Source: Campylorhamphus procurvoides
Lineage: Eukaryota; Chordata; Aves; Passeriformes; Dendrocolaptidae
Length of the DNA stretch: 64,000 bases
Direction of reading: 5' to 3'
NCBI GenBank assembly: GCA_013396655.1
Contig: WBMV01008402.1
Coordinates: 124,001 to 188,000 of the forward strand
This document shows, in pieces, positions 24,801 through 36,900 of this stretch. The translations under genes were made by a program, and so were the position numbers. Within the stretch, counting starts at the first letter, position 1. Every line of letters begins with the position of its first letter. The notes beneath the pieces were generated by a model. That model was given only the letters and a program-made list of their open reading frames with translations, was not told where the DNA came from and searched no databases.

Positions 24801-27800
24801 AGCCAGACCTTAGATTTCTGCAGTTATAAAGCTATTATTTCCCATCTTTCCAACACGTCAGTACTATTACAGAGGAACCACACTAAGCCAAACAGATGAG
24901 ACAGAAATGCGTATTATGATTTACACTCCCTTGCCTCCCACACTAGCAGCCATATTATCTGAAGTTTCTTTAATTACTGAGAATTTACTAAGGTAACTAC
25001 ACAAGACAGAGATGGATGTTGATGTTACTTAGAAGTCCACTTCAGTTACAAGATGGTTACCTTCACAACTGTAAAGACAAAGTGGTGTTCCTGCACTAGG
25101 GATATATAAACAGCATCTCCTTTGTGCAACAAGTAGTTTATGGATTATGCATTTGTCAACAGCAGCATCCCTTCACTTGAATGTCAATTAGAAAAAAGTA
25201 TCTCTAAACATTTTTTATTATTGGACTTACTCCTTTACTCCTGTACAAACATTCAATGAACAAATGGTTTTCAGAATAACAACTCAGCTTCTGACAGGTG
25301 AGGGTTTTTGGCTAGGTAACAAACAAAGACTGATCAGAAATTTCAGTCAGCAGACAGGCTGGATTCTGCCATAAGAGATACCCATAGGAAAATTCATTGC
25401 AATTACTCAGTCATGAGCTAAAACTGAAAACCCACCTATAAAAGGCAACTTCTCTTTTAGCACTATGGGAGAGTCACACTTTGTATGACATCTAACAGTA
25501 TTTCCATATGCATATTTTGCAGAGTACCATTCAAACTTTAATTTCACAAAAGCAACGGTGGAAAGAGAACAGAATACTTACCATCCACTGGTCATGGGAC
25601 AATGCAAATGCTAAATATCCTTCACTTGGACCACTCATTTCAATAAATACTGAACTCTCCTCTTTTTGGAAGGACAGAAAAAAACAGGAAGCACTCCCAG
25701 GATCACAGTTTGAAGGGTTCCTTATGCAGAACTTCATACTTCCACAGCCTAATGCACTAAACTAGACAAATAAGCAAACAAACAAGTTGTAAGCAATGAG
25801 AGTTTCCCTCCTTTCCCTCCCTTTCTATCCATTTTTCTAGAAAAAAAGCATACAATGAACAACAAAGAAATTACATCTATGTCTACACACCAATCTCCTA
25901 ACTCATGTCCACAATTACCTAGGACAAGTAAGTAAAATGATGGTGAATTCCAACTGTACTTTTAAAGTGAAAGTTCAACTTCAGTAAAGACATTACAATA
26001 GAATAACTTCGAAAATATAGTAAAAGTTTCAAAGAAACCTCCCTTGGATTAATATTTGGAGAGGTAATATCAGCTGTAGGATGAAGAAGCTTTGTGTTTT
26101 CTTTTCAAAGTATAAACTCCACTGATATCCATTGAGAAAATACATGGATTGAAAGTCACAGTTTTCCTAGATCAAATAGTGATACTTGCTCAATCCATTC
26201 AAAAGTCAGTAATAGAAGTCAGTAACACAGATGAACTCACAGGAGCCTGCAGTTGCTAAATAGCAAGTTAGTTAAGACCAGAGCAAGTCTTTTCCCATGT
26301 CTCTTCACAGTTCTGCACAATATTTTTGTATCATTAAGTTCTACATATTCTATCAACTTTCTGACCTGTGTGTAGCATGAGAACATTTAACCCTCAGAAG
26401 TTCAGGCTACTCAACTAACACAAGAGGGTAGCTGTCTACATTATTAGTCTCAGATATGAAAGTTACTCATCCATTATCTCTCCCTTTCTGTCAATAACCT
26501 GTATCAATACAGTCTTGGTAAATTCCATTAATCAAAAGCATTAAAGAGATTTATCATTACTTACTGGCTTTGATAAATAGGAAACTGGGTATGAAGTTGA
26601 CATAACCTCTGAAGTTGCATGCAAAGGTGTTGTTGAAGACGGGACATCAGGCTGAGAAACAATAGGACCAGGAATCTTCACCCAGAAAGTCCTGTATTTC
26701 TTCACAACTGTGGCTCTTAAACACAACACACAGAGTCATTACTATATATATCAACAGCTGATTGCTACTTTAAAAAGGGAAAAAAAGGAAAAGCTTCTAA
26801 ACCCCTCATCTTTATGCAGATCTCTACCATTTGAGGGATTAAAGCAGGGAAAGATCTTAAATCTCAGTGGAAAAGGAATATTGAAACATAATACTACATA
26901 CTGCAGTGGATATAAAAAGCATTCATGCCTGTGGCATAGATTAAAACTTCAGAGAAGAGCTGCACTGCTTCTATCCTGTAGCTCACAAAAAGCTAGTAGT
27001 GTAACAGAAGGGCAATACATGTCATTTGGTTAAGTACAAGCAAAGATAAAAAATATTCTTAACAGTGCATTTTATAGACATGAGAAGTGAGAAGTTAACA
27101 GTAAAGAAATCAGGCTCCAAATCCCCTTCTACTCTCCCTGCTAAAAAAAAAAAAACAAACCAAAAAAAAATCCCCAAACCCCCCCACTTGTAAGCTTTCC
27201 CTAAAGAACAACTGTCTGCATTAATGTAGACTCCGCAGCAAGTAAGGGGTGTTGACTTTTCAGGCCATTGTCCAAGGATACTTTTCAGTTGCTGGCCAAT
27301 ATTTGACAGAGACAATGGTACAGATTTACCTTGTTTACATTTGAATAAACTAGAACCGATTCTAGATTTACTTACAGAAACTGCACATGTTTTGGTGCAT
27401 CTCCAGGAGCAATCCAATAAACTTTTATGTGTTTCTTTTTTGTTTTACTTGTGTGGCTGACAGCTGAATTCTGAAAACACGCATCAAGAGTTACACAGTG
27501 GATACGCCTTACAGAGATGTTAATTAACACAATGAGCACAGATTGCAGCTAAAACCTAGAGACACTTCATAACCCCAGTGGAATTGGGTTTTCCCCAGTC
27601 AGTCAGAACCAACTCCAATGAAGTGTACCACTGCAACTTATATATGCTAACAGACTTCAAGGCTAAAAGGAACAATTTTCAATCCAGAAGACTCCATCAA
27701 TGAGATGGAGGTTCCTGCAGCATTTATGCAAAAATGGTGGGGTTTTGATAGCAGGATAATGCTCATTTTTTGACACCAAGAGGATGGACAGACAGTGCAA

Positions 27801-29236
27801 TGACTACAGAGAGAACAGAACTAACATTCCAGAAGACAAAACCCAAAAGTATTCCTGAGATCAGAGCATTTTTTAGACAAAATAAACAGATCAGACAACA
27901 CTAAGTTCCTGTGAGCACAGAGGGCACCACCCAGATATCCCCATGGCCTTACAGTACTGATGAATACATTAATTGGATGCCAGTGGGGGGACAGGTGATA
28001 GAAACAGAGAAAAAAAAAGTACATCTAGGCAGATTAAGAACTTTGTCCACAGCAGCTCAGATGCCACTGTACATGCTCATGAAATTCACACGTTGCTGAA
28101 ACAGTCACAGTTCATCTCTCTTGCACATGAAGCAAATCAATTTATCTAAAACAGATATTGAAGACTGATCTAACCTGTTACTAAGAAGGTTCCACTAACA
28201 ATAAATGACAGAACAACACTAAAGATAACAGCCTAGTGTTTGGCCAGGTGGGATGGGGTTCTGAGCAATCCAGTATAGTGTAAGGTGTCCCTGTCCACAG
28301 CTGTCCTAGATGATCTTCAAGGTCCCCTCCAACCTAAACCATCCTATGAAATAGCACTTGTTTACCACAATAACTGCCCAAAACTTTCCTCGGCTCTAGA
28401 ACATTTTGTCTGTCCTTAACAAGCATGAAAAACCAAACAGACCATGCACTCCTCCTTTTAATATTAGGAATACACTACACTCATTATGTGCAAATAAAAA
28501 TTATGTTACAAATAAGAATAGTCAGACAGTTGCAGTGAGTCATGCCTCTATACTCCAAGTTGGACCAATTTCCCGAGAGACTTACTAAGCTCAAGTAAGA
28601 TTAAATAGCTTAGCTCTGTCCAATTATATAGTCTAGTACAAACACCTCAGTGCCTGATGCCCAGTTTTAGGATCCTAGACTTACCTTGGTACGACCACAT
28701 GTCAAAAGCTGAGAAAGTCTCCGGTCAACTAACGTGAAAGAACCAACGGCAGGGCCATCCAGGTGTTCTGCATCCCGGGCTTGTATGAAAAATCCTTCAA
28801 AATCTGGTCCAGACAAGTGAACTGAAGCAAGAAGAAAAACAAAAGGAAATTGAACTATTCTCCAAAGGAAGAAGGAAATATTTCAACATTAACTACCAGA
28901 TGCTTATTTCATAAGTACTGAATGATGGCTAATGGATCATCTAAATAAGATTCAATTGCTTAGATCTAGTACAGCAAACTGAGTAAGACATGCTACAACA
29001 AACAGTAAATTAAAGTCCTCAGCTATAATTGACACAATACCTTCTATGTTGTCCCCTGATTTAAATTCAGTCATGTTCACTGTAATGGTGTGCTCAGGTG
29101 GCAGCTGTGGAGAGCTACCATGACAGGGTATCATGCTAGTGCAGGCTTTTCTTACTTTTCCATTTGGATAGCCATCCACAGGTGCATAGAAGCAAACAAA
29201 CATCCAAATAGCAACTGCAAGACCAGGCAGTTCCAT
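18770..29236 (-). CDS. FRRS1: Ferric-chelate reductase 1 (FRRS1), complete coding region, 15 exons
   Basis: Membrane ferrireductase (also called SDR2) that moves electrons across membranes to reduce ferric iron. Splicing 15 exons (listed separately) gives one open frame of 593 residues, against 592 in man. Residues 1-22 are a signal peptide. A Reeler domain follows (YPNGKV near 23 to about 180), then a Pro/Ser/Thr-rich linker, a DOMON domain (about 205-335), and a cytochrome b561 domain with about five membrane segments (375-540) carrying conserved histidines at 374, 415, 447, 483 and 525 as candidate heme ligands. A last membrane segment spans about 568-590. Every junction is AG/GT and in phase. 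The ATG is the first base triplet of its exon, so the 5' UTR lies in upstream exons. The promoter is probably the CpG island near 33.6-34.0 kb. No truncation or frameshift. Confidence 0.96.
18967..19028 (-). CDS. FRRS1: FRRS1 exon 14: linker before the last membrane segment
   Basis: 62 nt, residues 543-563, VEVIEDDRVQILQSL and onward. Acceptor GAACAG, donor GAG/GTGAGT. Conserved linker of the family (DDR-QILQS core). Confidence 0.92.
20092..20235 (-). CDS. FRRS1: FRRS1 exon 13: end of cytochrome b561 domain
   Basis: 144 nt, residues 495-542. Contains MFLGMDLPALDLPD and GFVAWHVG with His525. Acceptor GACTAG, donor AAG/GTACAA. A single N at 20251 lies in the polypyrimidine region upstream of the acceptor. 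Confidence 0.94.
20791..20849 (-). CDS. FRRS1: FRRS1 exon 12: FNWFHW helix
   Basis: 59 nt, residues 475-494, RRQLFNWFHWSTGTTARILA. His483 is a conserved candidate heme ligand in the b561 domain. Acceptor TTTCTAG, donor CTG/GTGAGT. Confidence 0.93.
21007..21104 (-). CDS. FRRS1: FRRS1 exon 11: b561 membrane segment
   Basis: 98 nt, residues 443-474. Contains GFHPYLGC (His447) and FQPLMAGFRP. Acceptor GTTTAG, donor AAG/GTAAAC. Confidence 0.94.
22038..22124 (-). CDS. FRRS1: FRRS1 exon 10: b561 membrane segment
   Basis: 87 nt, residues 414-442. Starts VHRMLM (His415), a hydrophobic helix, then FIYRGGWS. The donor leaves exon end CAA before GTAAGT. Confidence 0.93.
22401..22516 (-). CDS. FRRS1: FRRS1 exon 9: first b561 membrane helix
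   Basis: 116 nt, residues 375-413. GALMFVAWITTVSIGV, then ARFFKPVW. Nearly identical to the mammalian sequence. Acceptor TCTTCAG, donor CAG/GTGGGC. Confidence 0.95.
23284..23400 (-). CDS. FRRS1: FRRS1 exon 8: DOMON to b561 connector
   Basis: 117 nt, residues 336-374. Contains IYKHHRQPLIT and DIGGS, ending at His374, the first conserved b561 histidine. Acceptor GCTTAG, donor ATG/GTAAGC. Confidence 0.93.
23931..24078 (-). CDS. FRRS1: FRRS1 exon 7: end of DOMON domain
   Basis: 148 nt, residues 287-335. WRLADGILQCSFRR, then FNLDGIYYIFLADG. Acceptor TTCACAG, donor AAG/GTATGC. Confidence 0.94.
24619..24717 (-). CDS. FRRS1: FRRS1 exon 6: DOMON domain
   Basis: 99 nt, residues 254-286. GGDDAYLCVNED, then a diverged His/Val-rich stretch and GRSRPLLDSE. 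Acceptor TTTCCAG, donor GAG/GTATAG. Confidence 0.93.
25582..25761 (-). CDS. FRRS1: FRRS1 exon 5: start of DOMON domain
   Basis: 180 nt, residues 194-253. KFCIRNPSNCDP, then SCFFLSF, EMSGPSEGYLAFALSHDQWM, the most conserved DOMON block of this family. Acceptor TGTCTAG, donor ATG/GTAAGT. Confidence 0.95.
26565..26715 (-). CDS. FRRS1: FRRS1 exon 4: end of Reeler domain and linker
   Basis: 151 nt, residues 143-193. WVKIPGPIVSQP followed by a Ser/Thr/Pro-rich linker, poorly conserved as expected. Acceptor TTTAAG, donor CCA/GTAAGT. Confidence 0.92.
27376..27470 (-). CDS. FRRS1: FRRS1 exon 3: Reeler domain
   Basis: 95 nt, residues 112-142. NSAVSHTS, a Lys-rich turn, then IKVYWIAP and HVQF. Acceptor TTTTCAG, donor CT/GTAAGT. 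Confidence 0.92.
28235..28352 (+). mobile_element. CR1 LINE 3'-end fragment
   Basis: Good match to the avian CR1 3' terminus: GGATGGGGTTCTGAGCAA, GGTGTCCCTGTCCACAG, CTAGATGATCTTCAAGGTCC, CCAACCTAAACCATCCTATGA. It lies in FRRS1 intron 2 on the strand opposite to the gene. Confidence 0.88.
28685..28821 (-). CDS. FRRS1: FRRS1 exon 2: Reeler domain
   Basis: 137 nt, residues 66-111. FEGFFIQARDAE, then GPAVGSFTLVDRRLSQLLTC. Acceptor CTTCAG, donor AAG/GTAAGT-like. Confidence 0.94.
29041..29236 (-). CDS. FRRS1: FRRS1 exon 1 (first coding): signal peptide and start of Reeler domain
   Basis: 196 nt, residues 1-65. ATG at 29234-29236 directly follows the acceptor TATATAG. MELPGLAVAIWMFVCFYA is a hydrophobic signal peptide, with cleavage expected just before YPNGKV, the conserved mature start of the family. 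Cys-containing MIPCHG follows. No other in-frame Met upstream would extend the protein. Confidence 0.93.
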
Positions 29237-32200
29237 CTATATAAAATAAGAATTATAGGCAATTAAATACAATAAATATTTATATTACAGGCCACAACTC
29301 TTCTTTAGAGGTCAGTTGAATACAAAAACACATTTTAAAATAAAAGCATTCTTGAGAAGACACCATTCCCACTGCTGAATAACTTCTGCTTCTGATAACT
29401 GCAGACTTTGCAAGGATGTTCTGATACCATGTTTCAGGTCATCAAAATTACAGGTTGTAAATGGATTCCGACATTCACTGGGTTGATTCTTTTCCTCTGT
29501 ACATTTTGACACCATTTTTAAAGTGTATTTTGCCTATCCCTCTTCTGTTCTTAAACATCTGCACAGGACAGATGGATCTTACAACACATCGTACAGATGT
29601 ATAAAAGCAAACAGTATTGAGGAACTACCCAGCTAGCATCAAGTTCACTCTTTTATTAATCATAGCTCCAAATTTTGCAACATTAAGACTGCCTTTTTTT
29701 TCCGTAACCCGTGTCTATTTTTTCATATATGACAAATAATTCCCAAGTAACAAGTTCTTTCTGCAGGGAAACTAAGATGCCCAGTGACAGAAATAAATAT
29801 TATACATGCAAAAGTGGGAATTTTTGTATGAAGATTTAGACAAAGAAATCTGTGTGTTTGTTGCAGACAAGCACAGGACTTCTCCTTTGAGCTCTTTATT
29901 TTGGATATTGGACTTCCAGACAATTAGTCAAGCAACATCACTGCTTGTCACACTCTTGTTAAGGGAACAGTACACATGAAAAACATGTGGGGTAGCAGGA
30001 CCACAGATCCTAACACACTTATATGAACCCCTGATACCAGCTTTGATCACATAATGTTTTGCTCAGCCACAATACTGTTTCCTTAAAAGCTGTGGCAATT
30101 GCTTTGTTACTCAGTAACATGCAGGGTTTACAGCTCTACTGTAGATTACAGAATGCCATAACCAACAAGAGAAAGCATTTTCATGTCTAGAAGACTAGGA
30201 AAAGAGATAACATTCCTTTCAAACCTTAGGCATAAGAAATGGGCTATCAGCTCTAATGGAACATAGACCACGCAAGAAGGCCTGCCTTCTGGAAGAGCCA
30301 TGCCTCATTTTGCACCAAGTGATAAGAAGTATCAGGTTATGAAGTTCCCTGACAGCACACATGGACATGAAGATAAACACCCAGAGCCATTTCAGACTGA
30401 ACTCTTGATATCTAAAAAGCAGCCAAACAAAGACAAGTTATTATGCTTACACAATAAAAGTCATCAACATTAACTCTTCCAAAGTTCTCACACATTCAGC
30501 GCTAAAAATCCACAATATTCCAGGTAATACTACATTTGTACTTCAACATCAGAGCTCCTTAGCAATTTTAAACCAGTAAATAGAAGAAAAATCAGAGGCA
30601 AGAGAAGACTGAATAGTTAGGTATCAGGAACTAGAAAATAAAAGCCCACACTGAACTACTCCTCCCAAATATTCAAGATAACATTATGATCATATCTTCT
30701 AGTTCAAGTGAACATTTCCTTCTAGTTCCAATACTCTCCAAACTGTCACAAGTTTACATCAAAGTAATTCTTATTCATAAGTTAAAGAAACCTATAGGAA
30801 TCTAAAAGCCAAGGTTCAATACAATTGTAGGAACCAAAAAAATCTTCAAAACCAGTTCCTGTCAGAAGAGATAAGGCTGCATACCACAGAGACAAGAGAA
30901 ACAGTAGGCCAAAATTCTGCTTAAAGTAGCAGAGGATGTGGTAGGGATTTAAAATCAAACAAAAAATTTTCTCTGGCAAACTCAACTAGCTCAAAAGCTA
31001 GCCAAACAGAAAGATTAAGCAGGGATTAATAGAATAAAAAAAGCCAAAATCTGAAAGTAGCAGAATATGGAAGAATAATTTTTAACACACTTTTTATACA
31101 GGGTTAACTGTAAAAGTGCAATGTTCTCTATATAGATTCAACAATGAGGGCTGGATACTATAAGTAAAAGTAATTTCCGTAATAAAATCCAAGCTTCCTC
31201 AAACAACATTTATTCAGTATCCTTATGAAGTCTCATTTCTTTTTTAATCCTGAAACACATTGTAACACTCAACATTCTCCACTTACACAGCAAAAATGGT
31301 GAAAGGTGGGGAGCACTCTTATAACATCAATCATTCTATGGTTAAATACTAATTTTGTATTTTCAGGAAAATATCTCCTAAAGTGTTACTGTAGACAAAA
31401 CAATGCAATAGGTCAACATTCTAGAGAATCCAAACTTATAGCAACTCTTGCTTAATTTCAGGTTAAAGAACTCTGAACTTTAACTCAAATACTACAGTAA
31501 ATGCCTTTTCATAACACAACAGAACTCCAAAGTTAAAAATGTTAAATTTGGTCAAGACCTGTTCAAAACTAAGCCTCATAACAAGAAAGACAAGGACAAA
31601 AAGAATTAAGTATAATGAAATAACACAAAAACCAAACCAACCCCACAAACCACTAACCAAACAAAAGAAGTCAGCCCCTGAGTCAAAAACTTCAATCACA
31701 ATGTATTGTCACTAAAGCTAGATGCAAAATGAGAATCTACATTAACTCAAGTTTTGAGGTGTGTAAGCTGTCAAACAGCCTGTTATTACCTCTAAAGGCA
31801 TTTGAAAAAACTCTGGTTTTGCCCATCTTGACAGAATCCGCAAATATTAAGAAGCTTTGGCCATAGTGACTTATCTATAACCTTTTGAAATACAACAACT
31901 CATTGGTGAGAGCCAAAATTCAGTATCTCTTCACAGAAATTATCTTCTTTCAGCTGTTTAAGCTGTTTAAACTTCATCAGTCTCAGAGTATAAAATCTAA
32001 AACTAACTTCAGAAAGGAAGAGATGAAAGGGTGGGCAAGGCAAATGTACTGGCAATTCAAAGGTACAAAAACTATCACAGCCAGAACTTTTCTCGTGAGC
32101 ACTATCAGATAAGAGGGAAAGCAGAAAAAGAAAAAGTCATCTGAAGGAGAATAAGCTATATTAATATAACAGGCTTGTGACACGTCTGTTTAGAAATATT

Positions 32201-32501
32201 CTCTTATAAAGCAAAAGCAGACAGACTTGCTGTCCAACAGTCTCCCTCCCTCCAAAACTTCTGGGTTAACTTCTCCTGCTTACTTAAAGGCAGTCATTTC
32301 ACAACAGCTGGACTGAGAAAAGACAGAAAACAAGTAGTGTTCACATTCATAATAACTCACTACTTTTAAAATACAAACACACACACTCCCACAAGATGAC
32401 AAAACATACCACAGCATTCTGCTCTTAGGAAACATTAAAAGAGAGCTTCAAGGCTTGCATGCTTCAAAATTACTTTTTTGTAACTGAGTGTAGGTACTTA
32501 C
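29237..32501 (-). other. FRRS1: FRRS1 intron in the 5' UTR
   Basis: Non-coding interval between the probable 5' UTR exon and the first coding exon. A 67-codon open frame on the - strand (29312-29515) sits just upstream of the coding exon but has no recognisable similarity. No mobile element recognised. Confidence 0.6.
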
Positions 32502-32653
32502 CTTACAACCAGTCCTGCTCTTACAGTGACAAAGGTGGAGTATGATTGCCATTGGCTCTCTGCTTGTAGTACAACAACTTATATTACATTACAATCTCTT
32601 CAATTTGGCTTGCATCTAACAGTATGAACCATTATTGTATCCAGGAAGCTTCT
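32502..32653 (-). other. FRRS1: Probable non-coding 5' UTR exon of FRRS1
   Basis: On the - strand this 152-nt block has a strong acceptor (TTCTTTCAG/AGAAGC) and donor (GTAAG/GTAAGT). It contains no useful open frame and lies between the CpG island and the first coding exon, which needs an upstream exon because it opens with ATG. Called from splice signals only. Confidence 0.5.
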
Positions 32654-33420
32654 CTGAAAGAAGAAATAACACATACACAAAAAAAGGAAGATTCATAAGA
32701 GCATTTTTACTTCAGCCAAACATTTTATATGGCTTTCCAAGCTGAGCCCCTCAGACCCCACACCTCAGCTGAAATCCATGATGTTATAATGAAGCACTGA
32801 CCCTGCAACTTCTTTTGCTTTGTCAGACATACTTTCACAGACCTCAAAGAGTTTTATGTTAAATAATTAATTATATTCTGATGTAGTTGAGAAAAACCTA
32901 CAACTTTTGATACCTTCTTCCTCAAAATATTAGTTGATATAAATTTGCAGCGTGATTTTAAAGCTCATTCAGCATTTACTCCCAATCAAAGAGAAACTTT
33001 CTTTTAGAAGAGGAATAAACAACCCCACAAAGAAATATGGTAAGTTTGTCTTTTTTTTCCATATATCTCACCAAAAATGAGCAGAAGGCAAGGATTTTGC
33101 CCTGTTCAGCTGTTTACTTTCATTATTTTACTTAGGTAGTTGCTCTGCTTAAAATTTTTAAGGTCCCAGCCTTGCAAACTTGTATCTGTATGAAGAACCC
33201 AAAGCTGGAGGCTGACCTACAAATTACACAGTTTGTTACCGCAACAAGTAAATTCAACTACAGTATCAGCACACTTATTGTCACAGTTATCATACAGCCA
33301 TCTCCTATATATGTTAATGAAAAAACTCAATAAGAAAGTAATAGTCACATAACATTAAGAAGCAAACAAAATGCAAGAGAAACACGGTTGGTGTGGCTTC
33401 CAGATAAAGCCATGGCTTAC

Positions 33421-33620
33421 CTTCATTCACTGAGGCACACAGGCTTGGGAGTTTGCTCTAAAGCAATTCAGAAATGCTCGCATGAGAGGCAGCAGCTACA
33501 ACATGCTTTCAAAGCTTCCCTAGATTTTACTTTGTTTCGTACCCGCTACAGATACACAGTTAAGCAAACAGTTTTGAAAAAGCCTGCAGTACCCACGCTT
33601 TGAACACTCGCTAGCGCCAG
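33421..33620 (-). other. FRRS1: Possible first (non-coding) exon of FRRS1
   Basis: A consensus donor (GAAG/GTAAGC) on the - strand ends at 33421, next to the CpG island. The upstream (higher-coordinate) end is the transcription start and cannot be placed, so the stated end is nominal. Confidence 0.35.
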
Positions 33621-33960
33621 TCTAACCAGAGCGCTCCAGCAGCTCCTCAGCCCCGCTCTCCTCTCGGGCACTGCTCCCCTGGGAGAGGGCCGGGGGGAAG
33701 GTGCAGAAGGGCCAGCCGAGCCCCTGCTCTGCTCGAGGCTGTCGGGGTGGCTGCGGTGCCTTTTCAGCCCGCGCTGCCCGTTCGTGCCGCGGGCGGAGGG
33801 CAGGGCGGGGCCGGGGTGTGCCCGCAGCGCCGGGGTGTGCCCGCCCCGAACACACACACACACACACACGCACGCCCTGTGAAAGGTGTGCGGGCACAGC
33901 CTTTGCCTTTGCAGCCTCCAGACGCTGCAGGTCGGAGTGGCCGGCCTGATTTTGCAACGA
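33600..33960 (-). promoter_or_regulatory. FRRS1: CpG-island promoter, probably of FRRS1
   Basis: Abrupt rise in G+C and CpG density in an AT-rich region, directly upstream of the FRRS1 non-coding exons and with no TATA box. It contains a CA microsatellite. The open frames on both strands here are by-products of the composition. It could also fire in the + direction, but no + strand gene follows for 8 kb. Confidence 0.65.
33850..33873. repeat. (CA)n microsatellite
   Basis: About ten uninterrupted CA units with a small degenerate tail, inside the FRRS1 CpG island. Confidence 0.9.
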
Positions 33961-36900
33961 CAGATTTGCCCCATGGGCTTTACTGCGAGATCGTCCTTGT
34001 CAAAGCTTGCAGAGCTCATCTGCGGGGCTATTCGTGCGCTGAAAGGTGCTTGCAAAACCAGGTTTTTCTTATCAAGAAAGCAAACAAATACTGGCTGTAA
34101 CTGGGGCTTTGCTGGCAGAAGCTGCAGTTGCTTACACAGCCTTCTCTGACTTCTGGTTTCTTTTAATCCAAGTTCTCAACTGCTCACAGGGTGGCACAAA
34201 CAGACAATTAATAAACATCCAATGGAAATTTTGCCCTCCCACGGCATAGAAATACTATGTTTGTGTTAACAAACATCTTGACTGGAAGGCTCTGGTAATT
34301 CAGTTATTTATTAGTAATTCTGAGCAGTTCTAGTCATCTTAACACAATTTAGTAATATTTTCTTAAAAATACTATCTACTAAAATACAGCAGACTAGGAA
34401 ATGTTCTGCTAGTGTTCTGCTGTTTTCTCAGTTTCTATAAAAGCAGCATTGGTGCTTAGAGGTACCCTGTAATAACATATTTATAGTGAAAAACAATAAT
34501 GGATTACTTTGCCTAATTGGACAAATTATTTGACTGTTACACTTGTATTATCTTGCTCATGGGAGTCACTGGGAAGCTGAGATCTCATTTATTGTACAGC
34601 AAGTAAAGAAACATAACACATAAGCAATAGCTTAAAATTAAATATGGCTATTTCCCCCTAGCTGGGGGAAAAAATAATTCTCTTTACAACTGCCTTCATA
34701 AAGTTCCAATATATGAAAGAGTTTGATAAAATTATAGGCCTATGTACACACATGCTTTGCTAAGCGCTCGTGTGTTTCTAACTAATTTATGCTAACTAAA
34801 AACAGCCTTCTTTGCAGATACATTATTGGTAAGAGAAACAGTAACATAAATACATTTACAGTAAGAAAACTGGCGACCAGAGGAACCAATATTCTTGACA
34901 ATATTTAGGTTCATAACTGTAATAAGCTGCCCAGTAACTTTCAGAGATTATAGTGGAATTAATACAGAAATATTTTTAAGATCTTATTTTAGGGTCTTGT
35001 CACATTGACAGAATGGGATGTATATGCCTGAAACACTGTAATAAATATAAGTATATATGGAAGTAATTTCCTCACTAAGACCCACAAGGAGGGAGGAAAA
35101 TGCAAGCTACAATTCTGTTGGAAATGGCTATCAGAGTTTAAGAAAAAAATCATTTAGCTGTGAAAGGTAAAGTAGGTAAGGGAGGAAGTACTGTTTTGCT
35201 TCTGATTGTATAGCTTCTCTAACTTCAGAAGATGTTAGCTATTGTCAAAGAACAGCAAAGCAAGAAAATCAGGAGAACATCAAGAGAACCATGAAAAAAA
35301 ATTACTGAGTACAAGTACCTCTTCTGCATGGGCAATCATCAGTAGGTTTGGGAGGGCTCTTTTCAAACATACCAGTCTCCTTAAAAAATAAAATCAGTAG
35401 TTCTACAGCCTTAATGAAAATGTTTCTATGAAAGGGTACTGCATGCTAATTTAAGTGTCATATCCAGCATGTATCAAGGAAATAAAATGCACTAGGATAT
35501 ATAAACTATAAAAACTCCACAGCTGCATCTTCTTTGTAAAGTGTACTACAATTGTTGTTAGTGTGTTCATAATCATTCTCTATGTATTGCAAAGCAGAAG
35601 TGTCTAGTTTAACCAAATAGGTTAGAGACATAGAGAGCTGGGGGTTGGTTTTGAATCTTTCTGCAAGCCTGAGGAGAGATATAGATGTGTAATCAGAGGA
35701 TGATGATGTCAAACGGCAAATCAACACAGTATCTAACATGAAAAGAAGCTGATGATTTTTTTTTTACATAGTTTAGTACAGGGCCTTAGGGAAGTAACTG
35801 AAAGCATATAATTTTGAAAGCAACAGCAATTTCATAAAGAAGACTTTATGCCAAGTATATAAAGGGGAATTTCTGTTGCTTAAGAACCAAGGAAACAATT
35901 ACGTAAAATGCATATAATTTTGGAAATTAGCTATTGTGCAGTGCAAGGTATATACTGATAGTTATTTATTTTTAAGCCCAAAGCAATATGGAAAACAATA
36001 AGCCATTGAAGCTAGATCTGAAGAGAACCCTTGTTACTATGTGGTTTCTTGTAATCAACATCCTTCTTAGGTATTAAGCTGACTATACAGCAAAATTGTG
36101 GCATTTTAGAAGGTCAGACTTTGCTCAAGTTTCACATAGGTGTGCACTGGGCTCTATGTTACTGGCAAAGTTATCACCATAAAACATCACTTGAGTTCAA
36201 ATCAAGTGATGTGCAAAAAGATTGCCTCCCTAACAGATTGTTTTGGTCATGGATAACTTGGGTCTACAAATGTTTTGTTACAAGTGTTATCTATTTTGAA
36301 ATATCAACATGTTTGAAAAAGTGCATTTGGATTTGGCTGAATACATGCTGGATACTAGTCTTCTTCTGAAGATAACAGTCCTGGCACCTACATTTATTTA
36401 CCTCCACATTGTGTATCTTACACTTACAAGATTAGATTTCAGCATTTTTCAAGCTTTTCAGCATTATTGTCTTAGCTAAATACATATTAGGGAATTAATA
36501 ACAATAGTATTATCTTAGATAGCAAGAATTCTTCCTACCAATTGAATTTGTAAATATAGTGTTTTTTCCCTCCAAAGCAAGTCATTGAAACAATCCTGAC
36601 CGTCTAAAAGGAAATAAATGATGATAAAGTCACAATATTGGATATTTTCTCCATAATTAATCAGTTCTTTTCCCTTGAGCTTTGGCACTGTTTCATACTT
36701 ACCTGTTTTACCACCTGTCTTAAGCTACAAACCAGGTAAACCCTGATATCCAGAAATATCCTTTTCATGTATGCATTTTTTGGTTCTTATTCCTCTCTAA
36801 TAATCAGTCCCTTCTACTTTCAATAATTTTGGATTTTTTTACATCACACATAAAAATTCAGATTTGGAAACTTATTTATACAAAAATACTTACTGAGAGG

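Noticed and set aside
29312..29515. 67-codon frame on the - strand just upstream of the FRRS1 coding exon
   Set aside because: It is separated from the FRRS1 ATG by stop codons and an acceptor, with no recognisable similarity. It could be chance or an old unrecognised fragment, and is too short to call.
33546..34149. Several overlapping open frames of 80-169 codons on both strands
   Set aside because: They lie in a CpG island with a CA repeat. The products are Ala/Arg/Pro/Gly- and Thr-His-rich low-complexity chains that appear in many frames at once, the usual effect of high GC.
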